Shown here: positions 15,074 to 23,759 of the stretch, in pieces
Position numbering within the stretch: the stretch's first letter is position 1
Layout: each line of letters opens with the position of its first letter
Origin: an uncultured Eubacterium sp.
GTDB lineage: Bacteria; Bacillota; Clostridia; Peptostreptococcales; Anaerovoracaceae
Direction: 5' to 3'
Assembly: GCA_902495595.1 (NCBI GenBank)
Contig: CABUXV010000019.1
Coordinates: 1 to 33,525, forward strand
Length of the DNA stretch: 33,525 nt
Program-made: the position numbers and the translations under genes
The notes under the pieces: generated by a model
The model's database searches: none
Seen by the model: the letters and a program-made list of their open reading frames with translations, nothing else
Told to the model about the DNA's origin: nothing

Positions 15074-18025
15074 ATGAGGCACAGCGTCTACAGAAAAAAT
15101 ATAAAACGTACCATTTTCGGAAGTTTTGGCAGATACATAGCAATACTTGCAATAATAGCCCTGGGAGTGGGATTTTTTGCAGGTGTAAAAAATACAAAAG
15201 GCTCCATGCTCAAGACATGCAATAAATATGTAAATGAGCTCAATATGTATGATTACAGACTTATATCTACGTATGGTTTTGATGAGGATGATGAAAAGTA
15301 TATAAATGATACAGAGGGAGTAGGAGAGGCAGAGGGAGCTGTAAGCGCAGACTTTTTTTCAGAAGATGGCGATGGAAATTCCATAATACTAAGAGCCCAT
15401 TCTATTACAGAAAAAGTTAATCTTCTGAGAATTGAAGAAGGACATATGCCTGAAAACGATAACGAGTGTGTAGTGGACGGACATTTTTATACGAGCAGTG
15501 ATATAGGTAAAAAGGTAAAAATTACAGATGAAAATGATGAAGACTCTAAAGAAATTTTTACCTGCGATGAATACGAAATAGTCGGTATTGTCAATTCACC
15601 TTATTATATGATGAAAACCGAGAGGGGAACTACATCTTTAGGGGATGGAAGACTTAATGCATACGTATATATGACTAAAAATGGATTTTCGTCTGATTAC
15701 TATACAGAAATGCTTGTAACAAGTGATAAACAGGGATTTGTTTTTTCCGATGAGTACAATAATAATATTGAAAAGGAAGAAAGCAAGGTTACTGCTGCTG
15801 CGGAATATAGAGCAGATGTGCGATTTAATGATATAATATCCGAAGCACAAGGTGAAATAGATGCAGGGCAAAAGGAGATTGACGAAGGCAGAAAAACACT
15901 GGAAAATGAGCGCAGCAAAGCTTACAGTGAATTAAAAAAAGCAAAGAATACTTTAGATGATAAAGCAAAGGAACTTGAAAACGGAAAAAAGACTTTAGCC
16001 GCAGAAAGGTCTGCTCTGAATGAAAATAAGGATGAACTTTCTGCTCAGCTTGCTTATGTAAATCAGAATATAGAAGCATCAAAACAGCCGGACTCAGGGG
16101 TGTCTCAGGAGCAGATAGAGCAGATGGAGGCTCAGTCTCAAAGTATGACAGAGTCACTCAATCAGATAGAATCGGGACTTAAAGAGATTTCTGAAAAAGA
16201 AAAAGAGCTTGATAAAGGCAGAAGAGAGCTGGATTCGGGATACAGTGAATACAAGTCAAGCAGGGAAAAAGCCGAAGCCGAGTTTGCATCGGCAGAAAAT
16301 GAGTTAAAAACAGGGGAAGCAGAACTGGAAAAGGCTAAAAAGGAATTGGCGGAAATATCGGTACCGGAGATTTATACTCAGACAAGGGAAGATAATATAG
16401 GATATGATTCCTTTGAAAGCAATTCTGAGATTGTTGACAGCATAGCAAAAGTATTTCCTATATTCTTTTTTCTTATAGCTGCATTAGTATGTTCTACTAC
16501 TATGTCAAGGATGATAGAAGAAGAGAGAACTCAGATTGGTTCGCTTAGAGCTATGGGTTACACCAATGGCAGAATAATGTGGAAGTATATGGTATATTCC
16601 GGCTCGGCAGCTGTGATAGGATGCGTTGCAGGATTTTTCGCAGGTTCCAAATATTTTCCGTATGCCATATGGATAGCTTACGGGATGATGTTTGGTTTTG
16701 CTCCTATTGAATTTTATTTCAGCTGGAAACTATTTGCCGTTTCACTTATAGTTTCGCTGATATGTTCGACAGGAACAACATATTTCGCATGCAGAGGTCA
16801 GCTGAAATACACTCCTGCTGAAATACTTAGACCAAGAGCGCCAAAAGCAGGAAAAAGAATAATTTTAGAAAAAATACCTTTCATATGGAACAATCTTAAA
16901 TTCCTGCATAAAGTATCCGCAAGAAATATTTTAAGATATAAAAAGCGCATGGTTATGATGATTATGGGAATAGGAGGATGTACAGCTCTTGTAATGGCAG
17001 GATTTGGGATAAATGATTCTGTAGCGGGAATTGCAGAGCATCAATATTCAGATATAGAAAAATATCACATGACCGTGGCCTTTTCCAAAGAATTAGATGA
17101 ATCGGAGCTTGCGGAATTTTATAATTTGTGTGGAAATGAGCTTGACAATACAGCTGTATTACAGCAAACTTCTGTAAGCGCTAAAGGGAGCGGAGGAGTA
17201 AATAAAACCTGCAATCTTATGATAACCGGTGATAAAAATATTGAAAGCGCTGTAAATTTTTCCAGTGAGGGAAAGCAGATAGATTACCCGGGAAAAGGAG
17301 AAGCTGTAATCAATAACAAGTTTGCTGAAATGTTAAATGTTGATACCGGTGATGAGATTACTGTAAAATACGACGATACAAAGCAGACGGTTCTTAAGGT
17401 CTCAGGAGTATACAGAAATTACGTTTCAAATTATATATACATAAATAATGAGACTTATGAAGAGAAATTCAATAAGACTTACGAACCATCAATAGCCTTT
17501 GTTACGGTTAAAGACGGCGTGGATGTATATGAAATGTCGGAGAAAATATATGGTTTTGATGATGTTATGGGCATTTCGGTAAATGAAGACACCAAAAATC
17601 GCGTAGGGGACATGATGGTAAGTCTTAATTATATAATAATACTCGTTATAGGGTGCGCAGGCGCACTGGCGTTTATAGTTCTGTTTAATTTAGGAAATAT
17701 AAATATAACAGAAAGGGTTCGTGAAATTGCAACTATAGAAGTGCTCGGATTTTATCCTCGTGAAACAGGTTCTTATGTTTTCAGGGAAAATTTTATACTG
17801 GTTTTGCTAGGGATTGCTGCTGGACTTCCAGCAGGGTATGTGCTACATAAATTTATAATGTCGCAGATAAATGTAGATGCAGTGGCATTTAACGAGATTA
17901 TTGAGCCTTGGAGTTATGTATTTACGGTTCTGGTTGTTCTTGGATTTACTTTTATAGTGGATATAATAATGAGACGAAAGCTTAAGAAAATAAATATGGC
18001 AGAGGCTTTGAAATCCGTTGAATAA
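15074..18025 (+). CDS. FtsX/MacB-type ABC permease with long extracytoplasmic coiled coil
   Basis: A 983-residue permease. One membrane segment (about residues 20-42) is followed by a large extracytoplasmic domain. A charged, Glu/Lys-rich heptad region at about 254-428 (EIDAGQKEIDEGRKTLENE and similar) forms a predicted coiled coil. The first FtsX-type core of three segments is at about 460-590 (with RTQIGSLRAMGYTNGR). A second N-terminal segment is at about 640, then a second extracytoplasmic domain and a C-terminal FtsX core at about 850-970 (EIATIEVLGFYPRE). The two-core, single-chain layout is that of large Firmicute permeases. The coil may reach through the cell wall or clamp a partner. 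The thioesterase gene begins at or just after its TAA, so the two are probably co-transcribed. Confidence 0.88.
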   Translation: MRHSVYRKNIKRTIFGSFGRYIAILAIIALGVGFFAGVKNTKGSMLKTCNKYVNELNMYDYRLISTYGFDEDDEKYINDTEGVGEAEGAVSADFFSEDGDGNSIILRAHSITEKVNLLRIEEGHMPENDNECVVDGHFYTSSDIGKKVKITDENDEDSKEIFTCDEYEIVGIVNSPYYMMKTERGTTSLGDGRLNAYVYMTKNGFSSDYYTEMLVTSDKQGFVFSDEYNNNIEKEESKVTAAAEYRADVRFNDIISEAQGEIDAGQKEIDEGRKTLENERSKAYSELKKAKNTLDDKAKELENGKKTLAAERSALNENKDELSAQLAYVNQNIEASKQPDSGVSQEQIEQMEAQSQSMTESLNQIESGLKEISEKEKELDKGRRELDSGYSEYKSSREKAEAEFASAENELKTGEAELEKAKKELAEISVPEIYTQTREDNIGYDSFESNSEIVDSIAKVFPIFFFLIAALVCSTTMSRMIEEERTQIGSLRAMGYTNGRIMWKYMVYSGSAAVIGCVAGFFAGSKYFPYAIWIAYGMMFGFAPIEFYFSWKLFAVSLIVSLICSTGTTYFACRGQLKYTPAEILRPRAPKAGKRIILEKIPFIWNNLKFLHKVSARNILRYKKRMVMMIMGIGGCTALVMAGFGINDSVAGIAEHQYSDIEKYHMTVAFSKELDESELAEFYNLCGNELDNTAVLQQTSVSAKGSGGVNKTCNLMITGDKNIESAVNFSSEGKQIDYPGKGEAVINNKFAEMLNVDTGDEITVKYDDTKQTVLKVSGVYRNYVSNYIYINNETYEEKFNKTYEPSIAFVTVKDGVDVYEMSEKIYGFDDVMGISVNEDTKNRVGDMMVSLNYIIILVIGCAGALAFIVLFNLGNINITERVREIATIEVLGFYPRETGSYVFRENFILVLLGIAAGLPAGYVLHKFIMSQINVDAVAFNEIIEPWSYVFTVLVVLGFTFIVDIIMRRKLKKINMAEALKSVE

Positions 18026-18058
18026 ATGAAAAAATATACGATAAAGGCAGGGATACAG

Positions 18059-18787
18059 ATGTTAAAATATGAAGAATATATTGAGTGGTCGGATACAGAT
18101 TTTGATGATGCGGGGAGCATAAAATCTTCAAGTCTTATGTATGCTTTTCAGGAGATTGCAGCAGTTCATGCTACAAATTTGAACCTTGGATTTGACGATA
18201 TGATATCGCATAATAATATTTGGGTACTGTCGAAGCTGAGATTTAAAGTGTATGGTGAGATTTTAAAAGACAGACGATACAGACTTGAAACTTATCCCAG
18301 GCCAAAGAAGGGGATAACATTTTTCAGAGATTATTATCTGTATGATGAAGATAATCTTATCTCAGCAGGCACAAGTCACTGGTGTATAATAAATTTTGAA
18401 ACAAGAAAAGTTGAACGGACGAAATTGGACTTTGACGGTGAATTTATAGATTATGAGCCTTTTGAGGGCGGAATTGAAAAAATTAAGGCGGATAATCTTA
18501 AAGAAGCGGGGAGTTATGAGGTTACAGAAGATGATATTGACATAAATCGGCATGTGAATAATTGCAGGTATGCGGATATGGTGGACAGGGCAGTATGCGG
18601 AATGAAATATAACGATTTTAATATACATTTTGCAAAGGAAGCCAAGCTTGGCGATAATATCAAACTGTATACCGGTAAGATGGATGATTGGGAAGTGATA
18701 ATAGGAAAATCAGATGATGAGACAACTGTTTTTCAGGCTAAGGTCAGAAAGATAGAGACAGATGAGGATATAAACAAAAGATTATAG
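18059..18787 (+). CDS. Acyl-ACP thioesterase (FatA/TesA family)
   Basis: A protein of 242 residues from ATG 18059. It has the double hot-dog layout of acyl-acyl carrier protein thioesterases: a first domain opening YEEYIEWSDTDFDDAG with a long helix (SSLMYAFQEIAAVHATN), and a second domain with DIDINRHVNNCRYADM (about residue 160). That motif holds the Asn and His corresponding to the catalytic pair in plant-type FatA (…N-x-H-V-N-N…). The reaction is release of free fatty acid from acyl-ACP. I chose 18059 because GGCAGGG lies 7 bases upstream. The in-frame ATG at 18026 abuts the permease stop and has no ribosome binding site. Co-transcription with an ABC exporter hints at a lipid-related job, but that is inference. 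Confidence 0.85.
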   Translation: MLKYEEYIEWSDTDFDDAGSIKSSSLMYAFQEIAAVHATNLNLGFDDMISHNNIWVLSKLRFKVYGEILKDRRYRLETYPRPKKGITFFRDYYLYDEDNLISAGTSHWCIINFETRKVERTKLDFDGEFIDYEPFEGGIEKIKADNLKEAGSYEVTEDDIDINRHVNNCRYADMVDRAVCGMKYNDFNIHFAKEAKLGDNIKLYTGKMDDWEVIIGKSDDETTVFQAKVRKIETDEDINKRL

Positions 18788-18905
18788 AAAGTGCGTAAGA
18801 TGAAATTAAAGATTTTTTTGTGCAATCATCTGCAGGGGTTGATGACTTCAAATTATTTTATAAATATTGACTAAGCATTCATAAAATAGATATTTTCTGC
18901 ACGAT

Positions 18906-18940
18906 AAAAAACGACTTCATATAAATGTGAAGTCGTTTTA
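18906..18940. terminator. Bidirectional terminator between thioesterase and gdhA
   Basis: AAAACGACTTCA (18908-18919) pairs with TGAAGTCGTTTT (18928-18939) around an 8-base loop, with A-rich and T-rich flanks suitable for both directions. It ends the thioesterase transcript and the convergent gdhA transcript. Confidence 0.85.
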
Positions 18941-18967
18941 TGTAGTCTGTTAACTATGCTGTTTTAT

Positions 18968-20314
18968 TTATACTAAACCCTGCTGCATCATAGCTTCGGC
19001 AACCTTTAAGAATCCGGCAATATTTGCACCTTTAACCAGGTCATATTTACCGTAGTATTTCTGTGAAGCATCAGCACAAGCTTTGTGGATATCAACCATG
19101 ATACCGTGAAGCTGTTCATATACTGCTTCGTTTGTGAATACAGTCTTACCTGCATTCTGTCCCATTTCGATACATGAGCATGCAACGCCGCCGGCGTTAG
19201 CAGCTTTAGCAGGTCCAACGATTACACCTGATTCGAGCAGATATTCGAGCGCATCATTAGTTGTAGGCATGTTAGCGCCTTCGCAGTAGAATTTAGCGCC
19301 GCTTGCTACGATTTTCTTGGCTTCTTCCATGTTTACATCGTTCTGCATTGCGCATGGGATGTAGAGGTCAGCCTTAACTCCCCAAGGTTTTTCGCCAGGG
19401 AAGAATTTAGCATTAGGGAATTTTTCTGCATATGGTGAGCAGATGTTTTTGCCTGATGCTCTGAGGTCAAGCATGTAAGCAACTTTTTCATCAGTGTTAA
19501 TGCCATCTGGGTCATAGATGTATCCGTCAGGACCTGAGAATGCAATAAGGTTAGCGCCTAACTGCTGCAGTTTCCATGCAGTACCCCAAGCAACGTTTCC
19601 GAAACCTGAAATAACAACATCTTTGCCTTTGATGTCTTCACCGTTAGCCTTTAACATTTCTTCAGCATACCATACGATACCGAATCCAGTAGCTTCAGTT
19701 CTGCCTTTAGCGCCGCCCCAAGCTAATCCTTTGCCTGTTAAAACGCCTTCAAATCTGTTAACGATTTTTTTGTACTGTCCGTATAAGTAACCGATTTCTC
19801 TTCCGCCAACACCAAGGTCTCCGGCAGGAATATCAGTTGAAGGTCCAATATGTCTGTAAAGCTCAGTCATGAATGCCTGACAGAATCTCATAACTTCAGC
19901 ATCTGATTTGCCATTAGGGTCAAAATCGGAACCGCCTTTGCCGCCGCCGATAGGAAGACCTGTTAAGCTGTTTTTGAAAATCTGTTCAAAACCAAGGAAC
20001 TTGATGATTCCAGGATATACGTTTGGAGCAAATCTTAAACCGCCTTTGTAAGGTCCGATAGCGCTGTTAAACTGGTATCTGTAGCCTCTGTTAATCTGTA
20101 CTTTACCAGCATCGTCAACCCAAACAACTCTGAATGAAATTCCTCTTTCGGGTTCGATTAATCTTTCGAGAAGAGCAGCTTCTTCATATTCAGGGTGTGC
20201 ATCAACAACCGGTTTTAATGAAGTCAATACTTCTTCTACTGTCTGGTGAAATTCTGGTTCGCCAGGGTTCTTTTGTTTACAAAGTTCAATACATCTTTCA
20301 ACATAATTTGACAT
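18968..20314 (-). CDS. gdhA: NADP-type glutamate dehydrogenase
   Basis: A 448-residue cytoplasmic enzyme interconverting glutamate and 2-oxoglutarate plus ammonia. Its length and motifs match hexameric class I (about 450-residue) dehydrogenases. It has the substrate-site stretch GPYKGGLRF, the LTGLPIGGGKGG region with the catalytic lysine, DIPAGDLGVGGREIGY with the catalytic Asp, the Rossmann motif SGFGNVAWG, and CEGANMPTT near the C-terminus. NADP preference is the family expectation for this class and is not proven here. AGGAG lies before the ATG. The gene stands alone between a strong promoter and a bidirectional terminator. In an anaerobe it could serve ammonia assimilation or glutamate fermentation. 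Confidence 0.95.
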   Translation of the reverse strand: MSNYVERCIELCKQKNPGEPEFHQTVEEVLTSLKPVVDAHPEYEEAALLERLIEPERGISFRVVWVDDAGKVQINRGYRYQFNSAIGPYKGGLRFAPNVYPGIIKFLGFEQIFKNSLTGLPIGGGKGGSDFDPNGKSDAEVMRFCQAFMTELYRHIGPSTDIPAGDLGVGGREIGYLYGQYKKIVNRFEGVLTGKGLAWGGAKGRTEATGFGIVWYAEEMLKANGEDIKGKDVVISGFGNVAWGTAWKLQQLGANLIAFSGPDGYIYDPDGINTDEKVAYMLDLRASGKNICSPYAEKFPNAKFFPGEKPWGVKADLYIPCAMQNDVNMEEAKKIVASGAKFYCEGANMPTTNDALEYLLESGVIVGPAKAANAGGVACSCIEMGQNAGKTVFTNEAVYEQLHGIMVDIHKACADASQKYYGKYDLVKGANIAGFLKVAEAMMQQGLV

Positions 20315-20372
20315 TTCTTTTTTCTCCTATTTTTAAAAAAATTCACAAAGTTAGTAATGCCTCGTTGTCTAA

Positions 20373-20401
20373 AGTGTATCACTCTGTAATAGTACAGTCA
20401 A
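20373..20401 (-). promoter_or_regulatory. Promoter of gdhA
   Basis: On the minus strand, TTGACT (20401-20396), a 17-base spacer and TACACT (20378-20373) predict a start near 20366 and a leader of about 50 bases. Confidence 0.7.
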
Positions 20402-20420
20402 TGTATTTCAGCGGATAAAA

Positions 20421-20440
20421 CAGAAAGTTGCAATTTTCTG
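20421..20440. promoter_or_regulatory. 20-bp near-perfect palindrome upstream of the gdhA promoter
   Basis: CAGAAAGTTGCAATTTTCTG is self-complementary except at one symmetric pair. Its centre is about 64 bases upstream of the predicted gdhA start, where class I activators commonly bind. The protein that binds it is unknown. Confidence 0.4.
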
Positions 20441-20451
20441 ATAAATGATTT

Positions 20452-20496
20452 AAAAACGAATAAACAAACGTTTAAAAATGAATAAAAAAAGCGTTT
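20452..20496. repeat. Imperfect 22/23-bp tandem duplication
   Basis: Two adjoining copies (20452-20473 and 20474-20496) share AAAAA[C/T]GAATAAA at the left and CGTTT at the right, with a one-base length difference. The sequence is A-rich, which lowers its significance. Confidence 0.4.
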
Positions 20497-20536
20497 CAAA
20501 CAGGCAACTTAGCTATTTAAAATGATCGCTCTTGCG

Positions 20537-20545
20537 TGGTATAAT
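20537..20545 (+). promoter_or_regulatory. Extended -10 promoter of mgtE
   Basis: TGGTATAAT is an extended -10 element (TGnTATAAT). The -35 position (TTTAAA at 20517-20522, 17-base spacing) is poor, as is usual for extended -10 promoters. The predicted start is about 20552. Confidence 0.55.
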
Positions 20546-20621
20546 ATAAAATAGATAAAAAGGCGAAATTTGCTGATGACATAATAAGATTGTCAGCAGG
20601 AATACCACCGGAGGTGATTGT

Positions 20622-22025
20622 ATGACCGAGTCAATGAATATGGATATAAAATCGCAGAGATTTGATGAAGATATAGAAAAAGTTCTCGATTTGCTTGAAG
20701 AAAAGGCGTATTTCAGGGCAAGAGACGAGATATTAAAATACAATGAAGTTGATATTGCGGAGATTTTAGAAGAAGTGTTGGAAGAGGCGGGAATTGAAAA
20801 GACCATAATCATTTTCAGAATGCTTCCGAAGGATATTTCAGTTGAAGTTTTCTCATATTTGCCTACAGATGACCAGTTGGATATTATAAGAGGGATTACT
20901 GACAGAGAAATATCATATATAATAAACGAACTTGATTTTGACGATATGATAGACGTGCTTGAGGAACTTCCTGCCAATATAGTCGATAAAATTCTTGAAA
21001 AGACGCCCAAGGAAGAACGAAAGCTCATAAATACATTTTTGAATTATCCGGATACCTGCGCAGGAAGTCTTATGACTCCTGAATATATCAGTCTGCGCGA
21101 AACTATGACCGTCGGTGAAGCAATGCACCATATTAAAACCGTGGGTATGGACAGTGAAACCGTGTATACCTGTTACGTTAAGACCGGAGGAAGGAAGCTT
21201 GAAGGTATAGTTTCGTTAAGGTCTCTTGTAATAGCCGATGACGAGATGAAAGTATCCGAGCTTATGAACACCGAATATGTTTATGTAAGTGTGCACGATG
21301 ACCAGGAGGAAGTTGCCGAAGCATTTAAAAAATACGGGTTCTTGGCGATACCTGTGGTTGATAATGAACATAGGCTTGTAGGTATAATAACCGTGGATGA
21401 TATTCTCGATGTTATCGAGGAAGAAACGACAGAAGACATTGAAAGAATGGCAGGTGTAATGGATGGCTCCGATCAGGATTACCTTGATATAGGGGTATTT
21501 CGTCATGTGAAGAACAGGCTTCCTTGGCTTGTTTTTATGACCGTAGCGCTTATGATAACAGGATTTATAATATCGGAGTTTGAATCGGTTTTATCTCAGG
21601 TTATAGCGTTGGTGGCATATCTGCCGCTGCTTATGGGTACAGGAGGAAATACGGGAACACAGGCCGCATCCCTTATAATAAGGGGAATGTCTGTTGACGA
21701 AATAGACCTTAAGGATGCGGGTAAAGTTTTATGGAAAGAGTTTAGGATAAGTGTGATTTTGGGTATAGCTTTAAGTGCATTCAATTTTGCGAAGATAATG
21801 ATTATAGACGGTGAAGGGGCAATGATAGCTTTAACTGTAGCTTTGTCTATGCTGGTAATAGTGATGTTTGCCAAACTTCTGGGAGGTTTGCTTCCTATGG
21901 GGGCAAAAAAGATAGGTATAGACCCGGCTTTGATGGCAACTCCTATGATAACTTCAATTACAGATACCGTATCAACTGTGACATATCTTCTTGTGGCATC
22001 TCTTTTGCTGGGCATAACTCTGTAA
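20622..22025 (+). CDS. mgtE: Magnesium transporter MgtE
   Basis: A 467-residue protein with the full MgtE layout. The N-terminal acidic helical superhelix domain is at about 1-135 (YLPTDDQLDIIRGI, MIDVLEELPANIVDKIL). It is followed by two CBS domains (about 140-265, with CAGSLMTPEYISL and LVGIITVDDILDVIEEE), a plug helix and five transmembrane segments. The pore motif is PLLMGTGGNTGTQAA, with a later GIDPALMATPMITSITDT. The N-terminal and CBS domains gate the channel by sensing cytosolic Mg2+. GGAGGTGAT is the ribosome binding site. I see no M-box riboswitch in the short leader, so control is probably at the protein level. Confidence 0.95.
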   Translation: MTESMNMDIKSQRFDEDIEKVLDLLEEKAYFRARDEILKYNEVDIAEILEEVLEEAGIEKTIIIFRMLPKDISVEVFSYLPTDDQLDIIRGITDREISYIINELDFDDMIDVLEELPANIVDKILEKTPKEERKLINTFLNYPDTCAGSLMTPEYISLRETMTVGEAMHHIKTVGMDSETVYTCYVKTGGRKLEGIVSLRSLVIADDEMKVSELMNTEYVYVSVHDDQEEVAEAFKKYGFLAIPVVDNEHRLVGIITVDDILDVIEEETTEDIERMAGVMDGSDQDYLDIGVFRHVKNRLPWLVFMTVALMITGFIISEFESVLSQVIALVAYLPLLMGTGGNTGTQAASLIIRGMSVDEIDLKDAGKVLWKEFRISVILGIALSAFNFAKIMIIDGEGAMIALTVALSMLVIVMFAKLLGGLLPMGAKKIGIDPALMATPMITSITDTVSTVTYLLVASLLLGITL

Positions 22026-22127
22026 TACTGCAATGTGAAAAATTTCTACCTATATATAATCTTAAATTTATATAAAAATGGTTGTTTTTTTGTTGTTTTT
22101 CATGTAAAGTATGAAAGGTAATTCAAG

Positions 22128-22397
22128 ATGAGAAAAGCAATAAATAAAAAGAAAATGAATAAACGGAGACTGATTATAGGTATTTTAATAGTTATAGGTT
22201 TTCTTGCAATAGAGTTTCCGGGAATTCTTCTAGTACGAAATAGGATATATCCATTTATATTGGGGATACCTTTTTTATATGGATATATACTTTGTTGTTG
22301 GGCGTATATGTGTATTGTACTTTTTTATGCTTACAGAACATCTTGGGGAAAACAGTCGTTTTTTAAAAAATTTATGAGAAGGGTTGAAAAAAGGTGA
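22128..22397 (+). CDS. Small membrane protein (possibly DUF3311-like), partner of the next permease
   Basis: An 89-residue protein with a very basic N-terminus (MRKAINKKKMNKRR) and two predicted membrane segments (IIGILIVIGFLAIEFPGI; GIPFLYGYILCCWAYMCIV), ending in a basic tail (FFKKFMRRVEKR). It resembles the short membrane proteins such as DUF3311 that precede secondary transporters, but I am not certain of the family. AAAGG (22114-22118) lies 9 bases upstream of its ATG. The permease starts 5 bases after its stop, and the permease's GGTG site lies within its last codons, so the two are co-translated. It may assist assembly or stability of the permease (inference). Confidence 0.7.
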   Translation: MRKAINKKKMNKRRLIIGILIVIGFLAIEFPGILLVRNRIYPFILGIPFLYGYILCCWAYMCIVLFYAYRTSWGKQSFFKKFMRRVEKR

Positions 22398-22402
22398 ATT
22401 AA

Positions 22403-23668
22403 ATGTCAGATTCAACATTGTCGATTATTATATTTGTATTAGTAATGATCGTAATTATTTCCGAAAAGGTTCACCGTGCAGTAGTAGCTGTAGGAGGTGC
22501 GGTACTTTTAATAATTTTGGGAGTGCTGGATATTGAACACAGTGTAGCTCATATTGACTACAATACCATAGGGTTATTGATTGGTATGATGCTGTTTGTC
22601 GCGGTAGTAAAAAATTCCGGAATGTTTGAGTACCTGGCGGTAAAATCTGCAAAGGTGGCTAAGGGAGACCCGTGGAGAATGATGGTGATATTCATTATCA
22701 TAACGGCAGTTTTATCGGCACTGCTTGATAATGTAACCACTGTTCTTTTGGTAGGACCGATGACGCTGGCCATAACAAAGGAAATGGAATTAAATCCTGT
22801 ACCGTTTATTTTAACTCAGATTTTAGCATCTAATATCGGAGGAACCGCTACATTGATAGGCGACCCTCCTAATATTATGATAGGCAGTGCAACAGGTCTT
22901 TCGTTTGCGGATTTTGTACTTAATGACGGTGTAATTGTAGTAGTGGTTATGATTGCTACAATCTTAGGTTTTAAGCTGATATACGGAAAGAAACTCATAG
23001 CAACTCCTGAAGCAATACAGAAGGTTATGGCGATGGATGAAAAAAGTCTTATAAGAGACCATAAACTTTTGATAAAGAGCGTTGTAATGATAATTCTCAT
23101 TGTGGCAGGTTTTGCTCTTCACGGTGTTCTCCATATGGAATCTTCGATTATTGCATTGACGGGTGCAGTAATTATGATGATTATCGGAAGACAGGATATA
23201 GAAAAGGTAGTTTTAGATGTAGAATGGCCTACTATCATATTCTTTACTGCATTGTTTATTGTAGTTGGAGGAATGGTAGAAACAGGTGTAATTGATGATT
23301 TGGCAGATATAATTATGGGAGTGACCGACGGAAAACCTGTAATGACAATGATGATAATACTTTGGGTATCAGCAATACTTTCATCTACACTTGACAATAT
23401 TCCGTTCGTAGCAACAATGATACCTCTCATTCAGGCTATGGGAGAAGGCGGAATGGATGTTATGCCTCTATGGTGGGCATTATCATTGGGAGCATGCCTG
23501 GGAGGCAACGGAACTCTTATAGGAGCATCAGCAAACGTTGTACTTACAGGAATAAGCGGAAAACACGGATATCCTATTACATATGTTCAGTTCCTTAAGA
23601 TAGGATTCCCTATGATGATTTTATCCATAGCAATTTGTTCTGTATACATGTTAATCAGATATGTATAG
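22403..23668 (+). CDS. ArsB/NhaD-type permease (SLC13/ion transporter superfamily)
   Basis: A 421-residue protein with about 11-12 predicted membrane segments. Characteristic ArsB/NhaD/P-protein stretches are ALLDNVTTVLLVGPMT, ILASNIGGTATLIGDPPNIMIG (the strongest family mark, about residues 138-158), and the repeated half-motif STLDNIPFVATM and GGNGTLIGASANVV near the C-terminus. The inverted two-fold repeat of the superfamily is therefore complete. The substrate cannot be fixed from sequence. Na+/H+ exchange, arsenite or organic anion are the family options, and no arsR or arsenate reductase is nearby to support arsenic. A bidirectional terminator follows. Confidence 0.85.
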   Translation: MSDSTLSIIIFVLVMIVIISEKVHRAVVAVGGAVLLIILGVLDIEHSVAHIDYNTIGLLIGMMLFVAVVKNSGMFEYLAVKSAKVAKGDPWRMMVIFIIITAVLSALLDNVTTVLLVGPMTLAITKEMELNPVPFILTQILASNIGGTATLIGDPPNIMIGSATGLSFADFVLNDGVIVVVVMIATILGFKLIYGKKLIATPEAIQKVMAMDEKSLIRDHKLLIKSVVMIILIVAGFALHGVLHMESSIIALTGAVIMMIIGRQDIEKVVLDVEWPTIIFFTALFIVVGGMVETGVIDDLADIIMGVTDGKPVMTMMIILWVSAILSSTLDNIPFVATMIPLIQAMGEGGMDVMPLWWALSLGACLGGNGTLIGASANVVLTGISGKHGYPITYVQFLKIGFPMMILSIAICSVYMLIRYV

Positions 23669-23713
23669 ACGGGAAACGATAAAAATCATTATATTATAAC
23701 GACAACAACAAAT

Positions 23714-23743
23714 AAAACCCGAAGTATAAATACTTCGGGTTTT
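23714..23743. terminator. Bidirectional terminator between the NhaD-type permease and the response regulator
   Basis: AAAACCCGAAGTA (23714-23726) pairs perfectly with TACTTCGGGTTTT (23731-23743) around the loop TAAA, with T runs on both strands. Confidence 0.92.
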
Positions 23744-23759
23744 TTAGTACGATTTAAGA

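Larger units (their letters stand above)
20315..20621. other. 307-base regulatory gap between divergent gdhA and mgtE
   Basis: I see no gene. The gap contains the gdhA promoter, a 20-bp near-palindrome upstream of it, a short tandem duplication and an extended -10 promoter for mgtE. The mgtE leader is about 70 bases, with a small bulged hairpin (20570-20599) and GGAGGTGAT before the start. Confidence 0.7.

Noticed and set aside
20134..20418. 94-codon plus-strand frame over the gdhA start
   Set aside because: It is antisense to gdhA and its promoter, with no ribosome binding site.
20552..20621. M-box magnesium riboswitch in the mgtE leader
   Set aside because: The leader is only about 70 bases, less than half the usual M-box length, and holds just one small bulged hairpin.
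22403..23668. Arsenite efflux pump ArsB
   Set aside because: The superfamily matches, but there is no arsR, arsC or arsD nearby and the partner is a small membrane protein, so I kept the general ArsB/NhaD label.
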